Below are positions 8,269 to 17,334 of a DNA stretch of 64,000 nt, in pieces. Source of the stretch: Deltaproteobacteria bacterium (GTDB lineage: Bacteria; Myxococcota_A; Polyangia; Polyangiales; Polyangiaceae); NCBI GenBank assembly GCA_016218915.1, contig JACRCQ010000058.1, forward strand, positions 221,143 through 285,142. The letters are read 5' to 3'. The position numbers and the translations under genes are program-made. How positions within the stretch are numbered: the stretch's first letter is position 1; the number at the start of each line of letters is the position of its first letter. The notes under the pieces are model-generated. The model did no database searches. It saw only the letters and a list, made by a program, of their open reading frames with translations, and was not told the origin of the DNA.

Positions 8269-9360
8269 GTGTCAGAGACCCGTGTTCCCGCAGAGCGGAA
8301 GTACCAGGCAGAGATCGAGGCATTGATTGCCAGCGACTCCGGGGCGCGGCCCCCGGGGTGGGCGATGACGCCTCAAAGCGTGATCCGGTATGTGCTTGGC
8401 AGCGACAAGCCGGTCGGAGGCGTGCCGATCACGGCAAAGTACATAGGAGACCGGGCCATCGTGGAGGTGGCAGTGGCGACTCTGGCTTCGGACCGGGCGC
8501 TGCTGCTGGCTGGAGAGCCGGGTACAGCGAAGAGCTGGCTGTCCGAGCACCTGACGGCGGCCATCTCGGGCACATCCGCGCTGATCGTGCAGGGCACGTC
8601 GGGCACCAGCGAAGAGCACATCAAGTACGGCTGGAACTACGCGTTGCTCCTGGCCGAGGGGCCATCCGAAAAGGCCCTCGTCGCCTCGCCGATCCTTCGG
8701 GCCATGCGCGAAGGCAAGATAGCCCGCTTCGAAGAGATCACCCGCACCGGGCAAGAGGTGCAGGACGCGCTCATCTCGATTCTGAGCGAGAAGCAGATCG
8801 CCATTCCGGAGCTGGGCAGCATCGTGGGGGCGCAACGTGGGTTCAACATCCTGGCCACGGCGAACACGCGGGATCGCGGGGTCAACGAGATGAGCGCTGC
8901 GCTCAAACGGCGCTTCAACTTCGTGGTGATTCCGGTGGTCTCTGACCTCGAGCAGGAGATTCGGATCGTCAAGAAACGCGAGGAAGAGCTGAGAAGCGAC
9001 TACCAGGTTGGGGCGCCTGCGCCTGAAGAGCTGTCGCGCATGCTGGTCACGATGTTCCAGGAGCTTCGCGCGGGGATCACCAAGGACGGCAAGACCAAGG
9101 TCAAGGCCACGGGCGCTGTGCTCTCCACAGCAGAAGCCATCAGCGTGCTGTTCCAGAGTGGGATCCTCGCCCAGAGCTTCGGCTCTGGCGCGGTCTCTCC
9201 GAACGATCTCGCCAGAGCGTTGGTGGGCGCGGTCGCCAAGGAGGGGGCTGACGATCTGAAGGCTGTTCGCGAGTACTTCGAGACCGTGGCGAAGGGGCGT
9301 GCTGGCGCGTGGAAGGAGTTCTCCGCAGCGGCCAGGATCGCATTCCGGACGACGGCGTGA
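8269..9360 (+). CDS. MoxR-like AAA+ ATPase (YehL-type)
   Basis: A 363-residue ATPase with Walker A GEPGTAKS at 82-89, a Walker B-like strand IARFEEI at 151-157 (Glu-Glu instead of Asp-Glu) and sensor-1 region ILATANTRDRG at about 194-204. An arginine-rich segment (SAALKRRFNF) follows, as in MoxR ATPases. MoxR proteins usually work with VWA-domain partners as chaperones that mature or remodel other proteins. The gene starts with GTG at 8269 and overlaps the next gene by four bases (GTGA at 9357-9360). It heads a four-gene coupled operon whose order matches E. coli yehL-yehM-yehP-yehQ, also uncharacterised. Confidence 0.9.
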   Translation: MSETRVPAERKYQAEIEALIASDSGARPPGWAMTPQSVIRYVLGSDKPVGGVPITAKYIGDRAIVEVAVATLASDRALLLAGEPGTAKSWLSEHLTAAISGTSALIVQGTSGTSEEHIKYGWNYALLLAEGPSEKALVASPILRAMREGKIARFEEITRTGQEVQDALISILSEKQIAIPELGSIVGAQRGFNILATANTRDRGVNEMSAALKRRFNFVVIPVVSDLEQEIRIVKKREEELRSDYQVGAPAPEELSRMLVTMFQELRAGITKDGKTKVKATGAVLSTAEAISVLFQSGILAQSFGSGAVSPNDLARALVGAVAKEGADDLKAVREYFETVAKGRAGAWKEFSAAARIAFRTTA

Positions 9361-11651
9361 GAGCGATCGATCGGGTCCACCTCTTCCCGGTGCGGCATCA
9401 TTCGCCGCGGGCGAGTGCGGTGCTGCTGAGCATGCTGGAGCGCGTCGCGCCTGATCTGGTCCTGGTGGAGGGGCCCTCGGATGCGGAGGGAATGCTCGGC
9501 GTGCTGACGGACCCGGAGACCGTTCCGCCGATTGCAGTGCTCGCCTATCGGACGGATGGCACCCCTGGCTCCGTGGTCTGGCCGTTCGTGACCTACTCGC
9601 CGGAGTACGTTGCAGTGCGCTGGGCGAGCACCCATGGCAAAGTGGCGCGCTTCATCGACATAGCGTCAGGGCAATCGCTGGCAGACGACGAAGAGATGCC
9701 TTCCGACGAGGCTCTGGAGTCGAAGTCCGAGCAGGAGGCGTCCGCGGACGCGACATCGCCCCACGACGCAGTGACGGCCCGATCCGGGTATCGAACGTTC
9801 GAGGAGTTCTGGGAAGCGAGCTTCGAGGCGCCCGACTACCAGGAAGACGCATTTCACGCGGCGCTGATGGCTTTTGCAGACGTGGTACGACACGGCGGAC
9901 CGCGTGAGGATCAATCGCGGGCTCGCGACGCCGTGATGCTCGCAGCGATCGAGGCTGCCCTGGCCGACGGCATTGCGCCCGAGAAGATCGTTGTCGTGCT
10001 CGGGGCTGCTCACGCTGCGGCGATCGCTTCCGGCGACGTCGATCCGTCCGCGGCTGCGCGATTCTCCAGGACCGTGCCCACCACGGTGACAGTGATTCCG
10101 TACAGCTTTCCGCGGCTCGCCGAGCAGACAGGGTACGGGGCTGGCAATCGCGCACCGTTCTTCCACCAACGGGCCCACGACGCAGGCGGCGACTACCGGC
10201 GTGCGGCGCTGGAGGTGCTCGTCGACTTCACGGATCACCTGAGGCTTCGCGGCTTCTCCGTATCCCTTGCGGACACCATCGAAGCGTATCGGCTCGCGTG
10301 CCTGCTGTCGGAGATCCGGGGCAAGAGCGGGCCTGGCCTCGACGAAGTGCGGGAGGCAACGATTGCGACGCTGTGTCGGGGCGAGTCAGCTCACGTGGAC
10401 AGCTTCCTGTGGGGCACGGTCGTGGGCAAAGGGGTGGGACGTGTGGCCAAAGGGGTTGGCAAGAACTCGCTGCAGGAGGAGTTCTGGGCAGCCATTGCGC
10501 ACTTCAAGCTTCCCAAGAGCGACGAAGCCGAGGCTGTGGCGCTGCGCCTGTCCGACCCCGTGCACGTGAGCATCAGCGTGCTGCTGCATCGGCTCCGCAC
10601 CCTGCAGATCCCCTACGGAGCGCTGACCGCGCAGAAGCGGGGCGGGGCCCCGAAAGCGGGCATGGAAAGCCTGTCTCGGGTCCGGGAAGCGTGGACATGC
10701 CAGTGGACGCCCTCCACGGAGATCGCGCTGGTGGAAGCGATCGTGCTCGGCGAGTCCCTTGCGATCGCCACGGAGCACGCGCTCAACCAACGGCTCGGGG
10801 AGGCCAAGAAGGCCGAAGACGCGACTGCGGTGCTCGTGGATGCGGTGGTCACGCACGCGGTGGGAACCGTCTCGCTGGCGCTCGCTGCGTGCGAGAGGCT
10901 CGCAGCCCACGACGACGATCTCCCGTCGCTTGCCAGCGCCTGCCGCGCGCTGGCCGGGCTGGTGTCGTATGGGTCGAGTCGCGAGTCGCTGGGCGCGGAC
11001 GAGCACGTGATCGGGCCTCTGCTCGTCAAGACGTTTGCGCGCGCGGCGCTCCGCATGCCGTTCGCGGCGCGGGGGAGCGACGAAGAGGCGCCAGCGCTGA
11101 CCGAGGCGCTTCGGGTCCTGCACGAATTGGCCTTCACGCAAGACACGGTGGACAAGGATGCGTGGGTGCTGGCGATGCGCGAGGTTGCCGTCGCATTCGA
11201 CGCGCTTCCGCGTTGCGCAGGCGCTGCAGCGGGGCTTCTGCTGCTGTCTCGTCTGTGGACCGACGACGACCTGGATGCGGCACTTCGGCTTCGGATGAGT
11301 GCAACCAGCGAGCCCGGGCGCACAGCGGAGTTCCTGGTCGGGTTCCTGGAGGTCAATGCTCTTGCGATCGTGAAGAACCCTCTGGTGGTGGGGATCCTGG
11401 ATGCCTATCTGCAGAGCCTGAGCGTGGAGGCGTTCCGGGACGCTGTGCCCATGCTCCGGCGCGCCTTGGCCGAGCTGGGCAAGACCGAGCGTCGGTATCT
11501 GGTGGAGAACGTGGTCGCGGTGCGGGGGCATGCAACCCAGGAGGAGGCTTCGGTTGCAGCGCGGGTGGTCAGCGAGAAGGATGAAGCGCAGCTACGGGCG
11601 GTGAGCGACGAGCTGTCGAAGGCCATGGACGACCTGGACGATCTGCTATGA
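9357..11651 (+). CDS. DUF5682 family protein (YehM-type), possible TraB/ChaN-like fold
   Basis: A 764-residue protein with no signal peptide or membrane segment. The N-terminal 225 residues carry FPVRHHSPRAS (10-20), LVLVEGP (35-40) and SRARDAVMLAAI followed by VVVLGAAHAAA (about 187-222). A His-rich first motif, an ExG-like second motif and R-D-x2-M followed by GAAH resemble the TraB/ChaN/TIKI-type pattern. That fold assignment is my inference; the DUF5682 call is from family recognition. The remainder is helical with no motif I recognise. The GTG start overlaps the preceding stop as GTGA, and the stop overlaps the next ATG as ATGA. It is probably the dedicated partner of the adjacent AAA/VWA pair. 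Confidence 0.83.
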   Translation: MRAIDRVHLFPVRHHSPRASAVLLSMLERVAPDLVLVEGPSDAEGMLGVLTDPETVPPIAVLAYRTDGTPGSVVWPFVTYSPEYVAVRWASTHGKVARFIDIASGQSLADDEEMPSDEALESKSEQEASADATSPHDAVTARSGYRTFEEFWEASFEAPDYQEDAFHAALMAFADVVRHGGPREDQSRARDAVMLAAIEAALADGIAPEKIVVVLGAAHAAAIASGDVDPSAAARFSRTVPTTVTVIPYSFPRLAEQTGYGAGNRAPFFHQRAHDAGGDYRRAALEVLVDFTDHLRLRGFSVSLADTIEAYRLACLLSEIRGKSGPGLDEVREATIATLCRGESAHVDSFLWGTVVGKGVGRVAKGVGKNSLQEEFWAAIAHFKLPKSDEAEAVALRLSDPVHVSISVLLHRLRTLQIPYGALTAQKRGGAPKAGMESLSRVREAWTCQWTPSTEIALVEAIVLGESLAIATEHALNQRLGEAKKAEDATAVLVDAVVTHAVGTVSLALAACERLAAHDDDLPSLASACRALAGLVSYGSSRESLGADEHVIGPLLVKTFARAALRMPFAARGSDEEAPALTEALRVLHELAFTQDTVDKDAWVLAMREVAVAFDALPRCAGAAAGLLLLSRLWTDDDLDAALRLRMSATSEPGRTAEFLVGFLEVNALAIVKNPLVVGILDAYLQSLSVEAFRDAVPMLRRALAELGKTERRYLVENVVAVRGHATQEEASVAARVVSEKDEAQLRAVSDELSKAMDDLDDLL

Positions 11652-12826
11652 GCACACCTCTCACACAAGAGCAGGCCAAGGCGCTGTTGCGCTGGCGCCT
11701 CGTTCTGGGCAGCGAAGCAGAGAGCGCGCACCCGTCGCTCGGGATCGCGTCGCTGGTGGAGCTGTGTGGCGACGAGGGGGAGGAGGGCGAAGCGCTCGAC
11801 GAAGCGATGGAGTTCGTCTACGGCCGCCAGAAGGGCAAGAGCCAGCTGAACGTACCGGAGTGGCTGGGGAGGGTGCGGCGGTTCTTCAAGGACGACGTGG
11901 TTGCGCTGGTGCAGAAAGACGCGATGGACCGGAAGGGATTGACGCGTCTGCTGTTCGAGCCGGAGACCCTTCCGCACCTGGAGAGGAACGTGGATCTGGT
12001 GGCTACGCTCGTCTCGATGCGGGGTCTGGTTCCCGACGAAGCCAAGGATGCGGCTCGCGGGATCATTCGCGAGGTGGTGGAAGCGCTCAAGAAGCAGCTG
12101 GAGACCGAGACACGCACAGCGATCTACGGTGCGCTTCGCCGCAATGCCCACAGCCCGCTGAAGCTCGCACGGAACATCGACTACCCGCGCACGATCCGCA
12201 AGAACCTGCGCACCTGGGATGCATCGAGGAAACGGCTCGTTCCGGAGACGATCTCCTTCTTTGCGAACCAGAGAAAGCAGCGCGATTGGGAGATCATCCT
12301 GCTGGTGGATCAGTCCGGCTCCATGGCAGTCAGCTGCGTGTACAGCGCCATCATGGCTTCGATCTTCGCCTCTCTCGACGTGCTCGCCACGCGCCTGGTG
12401 CTGTTCAACCACGAGGAGGTAGTGGACATGACACCGGTGCTCACCGACCCTGTGGAGGTGCTGTTCACCGCGCAGCTGGGAGGGGCCGAGGACTACAACC
12501 GCGCGCTTCGATACGCCGAAGAGACCTACTTGAAGCGGCACGAGAAGACGATCCTGATCCTTCTGACAGACCTGTTCCACACAGCGGGCAGCAACGAGGA
12601 GTTCCTGGAGCGGATGCGTGCGCTGGTGGACTCCAAGGTCAAGACGCTGGTGCTCTTGAAGCTCTCGGACGCGGGCAAGCCGCACTACAATCACGAGCTC
12701 GCCAAGGAGCTCACCGCGATCGGCGTTCGTTGCTTCGGTGCCACGCCGAGGCTCCTGGTGGACATCATGGCTCGCATCATGCGAAACGAAGATATCGCGG
12801 AGGCAACCGCAGGAGGTGGGACGTGA
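11648..12826 (+). CDS. VWA domain protein (YehP-type)
   Basis: A 392-residue cytoplasmic protein. The N-terminal 205 residues are helical and unassigned. The C-terminal part is a von Willebrand A domain with MIDAS motif DQSGSM (D221-S223-S225) and a later LTDLF aspartate. The usual MIDAS threonine region reads QLGGAEDYN, so the threonine position is altered. VWA proteins of this kind pair with MoxR ATPases, which is fitting here because the ATPase gene is two genes upstream. The start overlaps the previous stop (ATGA at 11648-11651) and its own stop overlaps the next GTG (GTGA at 12823-12826), so translation is coupled throughout. Confidence 0.9.
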   Translation: MSTPLTQEQAKALLRWRLVLGSEAESAHPSLGIASLVELCGDEGEEGEALDEAMEFVYGRQKGKSQLNVPEWLGRVRRFFKDDVVALVQKDAMDRKGLTRLLFEPETLPHLERNVDLVATLVSMRGLVPDEAKDAARGIIREVVEALKKQLETETRTAIYGALRRNAHSPLKLARNIDYPRTIRKNLRTWDASRKRLVPETISFFANQRKQRDWEIILLVDQSGSMAVSCVYSAIMASIFASLDVLATRLVLFNHEEVVDMTPVLTDPVEVLFTAQLGGAEDYNRALRYAEETYLKRHEKTILILLTDLFHTAGSNEEFLERMRALVDSKVKTLVLLKLSDAGKPHYNHELAKELTAIGVRCFGATPRLLVDIMARIMRNEDIAEATAGGGT

Positions 12827-15690
12827 GCGAAGTGCGATCCGTACCTGTGGCCGAGCTGCGCCAGCACATCACAGACCCGTCGGAGCTCGGCAAGGGGACC
12901 GAGATCGCCGATCGCGGTGGGCTCGCGCATCTGTCGCGTCATGGAAACAAGCTCTTTGCGGATGCAGCAGGCTCAGGCAGCGCGCCCTACAAGACGCAGA
13001 TCGTTTTCGGCGACGACAAGCTCACGGGCCGATGCTCGTGCATGGCCGCGCGATCGCGCCCCTTCTGCAAGCACGCTGCCGCTCTGCTCGTGAGCTGGGC
13101 GAGGACTCCCGAAGCGTTCGTGGTTTCCGAAGCTCCCCCTGCACCGGCGATGGGCGAGGGGGCGACGAAGCGCGCTGCGGTCAAGCGCGGCAAGGTCGAT
13201 CCCACGGAGGCCCGCAAGAAGGGGGTGGAGCAGGCCTCGACGCTGCTGAGCGAGCTCTGGCAGACCGGCGTGTTCGCGCTGGCAGCGGATCGCGCGACGC
13301 AGGTCGCGGAGCTGGCAACATCGCTTCGGGAGCTCGGGCTGCGTCGCCTCGCCGCGCATACGCTGGAGCTGGCCGAGCTGCTCAGGCTCGCAGCGCGTCG
13401 CGATGACTCGTTTCCGCAGGAAGCCTATGCCTCGCTCGTCGCGAGCATGTGGCTCACTGTGCGGAAGCTCGAAAAGCACCTCGCTGGCGAGCCGCTCGCG
13501 GAAGAGCACGTGGAGGAGCTGATCGGTCGCACCTGGACGAAGAAGGATCGCAAGCCGATCGCGGACCTGGAGCTCGTGGAATACGCGTTCGTGCAGCGCA
13601 CGACCCCGGACGGCTTCCTGCTGCGGGAAAGCCGTCTGATCGAGGTTCCCAGCGGCGATCACTTCTCCGAGAAGCAGATCCTGCCAGCCGCGCTCGCCAA
13701 GCGCTTGCCGCCCAAGGAGTCGTACGCGGGCCGCGTGCTTCGAGGCGCGAGTGGAAGCCTGTTTCCGTCCTTTGCGCCGCGCCGCCTGGATCTGGAGGCG
13801 AAAGGGGCTGACGCGCCTGTCGATGAAGCGATCCTGCAACGGGCCCTTGGCAAGGCCATGCGCTCGGTCTCGCAGGCGATTGCCGCGCTGTCGGAGCGAC
13901 GGCGTGACGTGTTTGCGCCTCCGTGGATTCCCGTGCTCGTGCGCATCGACTGGATCGTGCCGACCGGTCGACGCGTGCGCTTCGTGGACACCGAAGGGGG
14001 CACGCTGTTTCTTGCTGGTGGGCGCGAGCAGGAGGACGCGCTGATGGCCGCCCTGGTTGGGGTCGAGGCACTTGCGGTGCTGGGCGACGTGGCGCTTCAG
14101 GGCGCGCTGCCGTGCCTGTTTCCCCTTGCCGTCGTTGGGCGAAAGGACGGCATCGTAGCGCTGCTGCCGCTTGGGGACGAGGGGGCCAATCGCGCAGAAG
14201 AGCCTGAGACGAGCCGGGCCGCCACCTGGGCGGAAGATGCGAAAAGCGCTGGAGTGTCCAAGGCCGCAACCTGGCTCGGGGAAGTCCGGGATGATCTGGC
14301 AGCAGCCTTCCAGGAAGGCGTGGTGGGCATGACCCCGCGATTCGTAGACCCGCTCGTTTCCCGGCTGAGGGAGCTCCAGCTCGCCAAGCAGGCCGACGCG
14401 CTCGCGGCGCTTTCGGGCAAGGACGCGATCGAGACGCTGGACGGGCTGGTGAAGCTCTACCAGGTCCTCGGGATTGCTCTCACGCGGCTCGTCGGCACTG
14501 CGCCCGTGGACCGAGATGGGCTTGTGCGTCTGCCCACGATGCCGAGCGTAGCGATCCCGAAGCCAGAGGCTGTGCTCGCACCCGACGTGGCCGTGGCGAG
14601 GGAATCGCGCGGCGAGCTGAATCGGTATGAACGGGCCTACCACGTCGGCGCGTACTACGAAGCAGCCGACGAAGAAGCGCTCGTGCGCGAGACGCACCCG
14701 CATTGGGGCGATGGCTTCGCAACGCCCTTCGTGCTCAGAGCAGCGGCCAGCCGCCCTGAGCTTGCGGTGCGAAGCGCCATGGGCGTGCTCGGCGAGCGGG
14801 AGCGTTCGCACGCCTGGCTCCCATGCCCGTCGCGGCTCACCAAGCTCACCGCCCTCCGCGTGCTCGCATCGTCTTCACGGCCTGAGGCTCGGGCTGCCCT
14901 TGTTGCACTTTGGCGCGGCGAGCCCCTTGATGCAGGCTTCACGGCCCAGCTCCAGCGGGTGCTCAACGGGCCGCAGATGCCGGCGCAGGACGTCGAAGCT
15001 CACTGCCGGATGGTCATCGCCGGATCGCTCAAGGACGATCGCATCGCAGCGATCGATGCGCTGGCCAGCGCAGCGGTCTACGAGGCGATTCCCACGCTTC
15101 GGGCAGCCATGCGTGACCGGACGACCGCGGTCAGGCGAGCGGCTGCCTATGCGCTCGCGAATCTCGGAGACACGCAGGCGTTGGACACGTGGGTGACCTG
15201 GCTGCAAGGAGGGGACCGAGAGCTCACCAACATCGCGGTCCATGCCATCGGCTTTCTCGGCGACGTGCGCGGGGCTGCCCCGATCCTGGCCGCGTACGCA
15301 AGCGGAGTATCGCCGGGCATCCTCACGGAGACGCTCGTGCTGCTCGGCCCATGGGTGCTGGCGCCGGTCCTCGATCTCGTCGACACGCAGCCAGAGCTGG
15401 CGAAGCGCGCGTCCGTGACCTCGCTGGTCAAGCAGTTCCCTGCACGATCCGTGGGCACCTTCACCTCGTGGATCGCTGAAGCGGGGGATGACCCGGCCAA
15501 GGTCCTGCGTCGTGCCTCGCTGGCTCTCGATGCGTGCTCTGCTCGTCCGGACGTGCACGGTCGCGTGGTGGAGTGGATTCGGGCAACCTATCCGACGCTC
15601 TCGGAAGGGGCCGACAAGGAGAGCCGTGCGCTCAAGCGCAAGATGACCAAGCAGGAGCGCGCGAAGAAGGCGGCAGCTCCAACGACGTGA
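12823..15690 (+). CDS. SWIM zinc-finger protein with HEAT-like repeats (YehQ-type)
   Basis: A 955-residue protein. Near the N-terminus, C71, C73, C82 and H84 (CSCMAARSRPFCKH) form a SWIM zinc finger, a module that binds nucleic acid or protein. The centre has no motif I can name. From about residue 690 to 870 there are HEAT/PBS-lyase-like alpha repeats (for example DRIAAIDALASAAVYEAIPT and TAVRRAAAYALANLGDTQAL). The C-terminus is lysine-rich. The GTG start at 12823 is preceded by AGGAGGTGGG and overlaps the VWA stop; a longer open frame upstream is a shadow of the VWA gene. It is last in the four-gene operon and may be its substrate-recognition or scaffold subunit. Confidence 0.86.
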   Translation: MSEVRSVPVAELRQHITDPSELGKGTEIADRGGLAHLSRHGNKLFADAAGSGSAPYKTQIVFGDDKLTGRCSCMAARSRPFCKHAAALLVSWARTPEAFVVSEAPPAPAMGEGATKRAAVKRGKVDPTEARKKGVEQASTLLSELWQTGVFALAADRATQVAELATSLRELGLRRLAAHTLELAELLRLAARRDDSFPQEAYASLVASMWLTVRKLEKHLAGEPLAEEHVEELIGRTWTKKDRKPIADLELVEYAFVQRTTPDGFLLRESRLIEVPSGDHFSEKQILPAALAKRLPPKESYAGRVLRGASGSLFPSFAPRRLDLEAKGADAPVDEAILQRALGKAMRSVSQAIAALSERRRDVFAPPWIPVLVRIDWIVPTGRRVRFVDTEGGTLFLAGGREQEDALMAALVGVEALAVLGDVALQGALPCLFPLAVVGRKDGIVALLPLGDEGANRAEEPETSRAATWAEDAKSAGVSKAATWLGEVRDDLAAAFQEGVVGMTPRFVDPLVSRLRELQLAKQADALAALSGKDAIETLDGLVKLYQVLGIALTRLVGTAPVDRDGLVRLPTMPSVAIPKPEAVLAPDVAVARESRGELNRYERAYHVGAYYEAADEEALVRETHPHWGDGFATPFVLRAAASRPELAVRSAMGVLGERERSHAWLPCPSRLTKLTALRVLASSSRPEARAALVALWRGEPLDAGFTAQLQRVLNGPQMPAQDVEAHCRMVIAGSLKDDRIAAIDALASAAVYEAIPTLRAAMRDRTTAVRRAAAYALANLGDTQALDTWVTWLQGGDRELTNIAVHAIGFLGDVRGAAPILAAYASGVSPGILTETLVLLGPWVLAPVLDLVDTQPELAKRASVTSLVKQFPARSVGTFTSWIAEAGDDPAKVLRRASLALDACSARPDVHGRVVEWIRATYPTLSEGADKESRALKRKMTKQERAKKAAAPTT

Positions 15691-15716
15691 ATGCTCCGTC
15701 CGGTGGCTGAGCGCCG

Positions 15717-17249
15717 CTACCAGGCGACGGCTGCGTAGTCCTTGAGGAACTTGCCGGACACGTGCACGCCAGTGAGAAGCCCGGAGATGAAAGGGTCGCA
15801 GATACGGGCGGCTCCATCGACGATGTCCAGGGGCGGCTGGAAGTCGTGCGCTTCCTGCTTGCGCCTCGACAGCTCCACAGGGTCTTCGTCGGTGACCCAT
15901 CCCGTGTCGACGGCATTCATGAAGATGCCGTCCTTCGCGTAGTCCGGAGCGGAGGTGAACGTCATCATGTTCAATGCCGCTTTTGCCATGTTGGTGTGCG
16001 GGTGCTTGTCGGTCTTGGTCCGACGTGCGAACTGCCCTTCCATGGCGCTGACGTTGACGATGTGCTTGTCGTCGGTGCGATGGCGGAGCATCAACGGCTT
16101 GAGCTTGCTGGCGAGGATGAATGGCGCCACCGCGTTGACCAGCTGCACCTCGAGCATCTCCGCGGAGGGGACGTCGCCAAGGGCGAGACGCCAGCTGTTC
16201 ATGGTGCGCAGGTCGATCTGCTGCAGGTCCGCGTCGGTCCTGCCAGCAGGGAACAGCTTGCGACCTCCATCGGCATCGTCGCCGACGCACATCAGCTGCG
16301 AGAGCATCGCTGGCGATCGAATTCCGATCCCCTCGTCGCCTCCGCGCCAGGACACGAGCCCGGCCGTGGACTCGGGCGCAGCCGGTCGCAGGGCAGGGGA
16401 GCTGAGCGCCGCCTTGCACGCCTCGTGGGCACGCAACAGGGGCTGCACCTCGGGCGCGAGGTCCTCGAAGCGCCTGGACTCGAGATCGAGCAGGTGGGCA
16501 TAGAAGCCCGGGGGTCTACGCACGGTCTGCGCCGCGTTGTTGATCAGCAAGTCGAGCCGGGAGCGGGATTGCACCAGGTAGCGTGCAAAGAGCTCGACGC
16601 TGGGCGAGTGGCGCAGGTCGAGGCCGAAGACCTCGATTCGATCGCGCCACTTGTCGAAGTCGCTCTCCCTGGAGAAGCGCTGGGCGGCGTCGCGCGGGAA
16701 GCGGGTGGTGACGAGCACGCGTGCGCCCGCGCGCAGCAGCTTGAGAGCGGCCTGGAATCCGATCTTGATGCGCGCGCCCGTGATGAGCGCAACACGACCC
16801 TCGAGGGAGGTGGTCTGGAACCTCTTCTCGTAGTTGAGCTGCGCGCAGGACGGGCACATGGAGTCGTAGAAGAAGTGCAAGCGGCGGTACTCAGCCTTGC
16901 AGACGTAGCAGGCCCGCGGCTGGGCAAGCTCCCGGCGGTCGTCCTGCGTCTCGGGCGCGCCCACGAGCTGCGGCGGTGCGCAGAACACGTCCGCCCTGCG
17001 CGCTTCGCGGATCTCGGTGGATGCCCGGGCCTGGCGATCCGCGGCCTGGGCGGCTTTGCGGCTGGTCTTGCGGAACGCCTTGGTGGCGCGCTGTGCTTCG
17101 TGGCGGGTGGGGCGCGATACTCGCCCGGCAGCGACGAGCAGGGCCACGCGTTCGGCGTCAGGGACCTCGGAAAGGCGCGCGCGGTTGGCTACGAACATCT
17201 CGAGCAACGCGATTGCTCGGCGAAGCTCATCCAGCGTGAAGTCTGACAT
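15717..17249 (-). CDS. SDR-family oxidoreductase-like protein with N-terminal zinc ribbon; catalytic Tyr absent
   Basis: A 510-residue protein, about twice the length of a simple SDR. The N-terminal 145 residues are charged helix followed by two CxxC pairs (CYVC 114-117, CPSC 132-135), a probable zinc ribbon. The Rossmann domain starts at about 150 with TGARIKIG (157-164, the TGxxxxxG cofactor motif), and NNAA appears at 237-240. At the catalytic site S401 is present but the usual YxxxK reads T419-N-M-A-K423. Cofactor binding is likely, while ordinary SDR catalysis is doubtful. Other SDR-like proteins, including eukaryotic ones as I recall, share the TNMAKAALN form. No operon partner is evident. 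Confidence 0.8.
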   Translation of the reverse strand: MSDFTLDELRRAIALLEMFVANRARLSEVPDAERVALLVAAGRVSRPTRHEAQRATKAFRKTSRKAAQAADRQARASTEIREARRADVFCAPPQLVGAPETQDDRRELAQPRACYVCKAEYRRLHFFYDSMCPSCAQLNYEKRFQTTSLEGRVALITGARIKIGFQAALKLLRAGARVLVTTRFPRDAAQRFSRESDFDKWRDRIEVFGLDLRHSPSVELFARYLVQSRSRLDLLINNAAQTVRRPPGFYAHLLDLESRRFEDLAPEVQPLLRAHEACKAALSSPALRPAAPESTAGLVSWRGGDEGIGIRSPAMLSQLMCVGDDADGGRKLFPAGRTDADLQQIDLRTMNSWRLALGDVPSAEMLEVQLVNAVAPFILASKLKPLMLRHRTDDKHIVNVSAMEGQFARRTKTDKHPHTNMAKAALNMMTFTSAPDYAKDGIFMNAVDTGWVTDEDPVELSRRKQEAHDFQPPLDIVDGAARICDPFISGLLTGVHVSGKFLKDYAAVAW

Positions 17250-17334
17250 GGGGGGCGGCGGACCTTAGCGCAACGCAGGCGATTGCCAAACGCAATGCGC
17301 CTGGAGGGTGCATCCGCGAGCTGCGGAGGGGGGA

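Noticed and set aside
12973..14811. Long reverse-strand reading frame opposite the SWIM gene
   Set aside because: It has no recognisable domain, and the coding gene on the other strand is supported by a zinc finger, repeats and coupling.
8269..15690. Calling the four-gene operon a phage-defence system
   Set aside because: AAA/VWA sets occur in many roles, and nothing here (nuclease, toxin or mobile context) shows defence.
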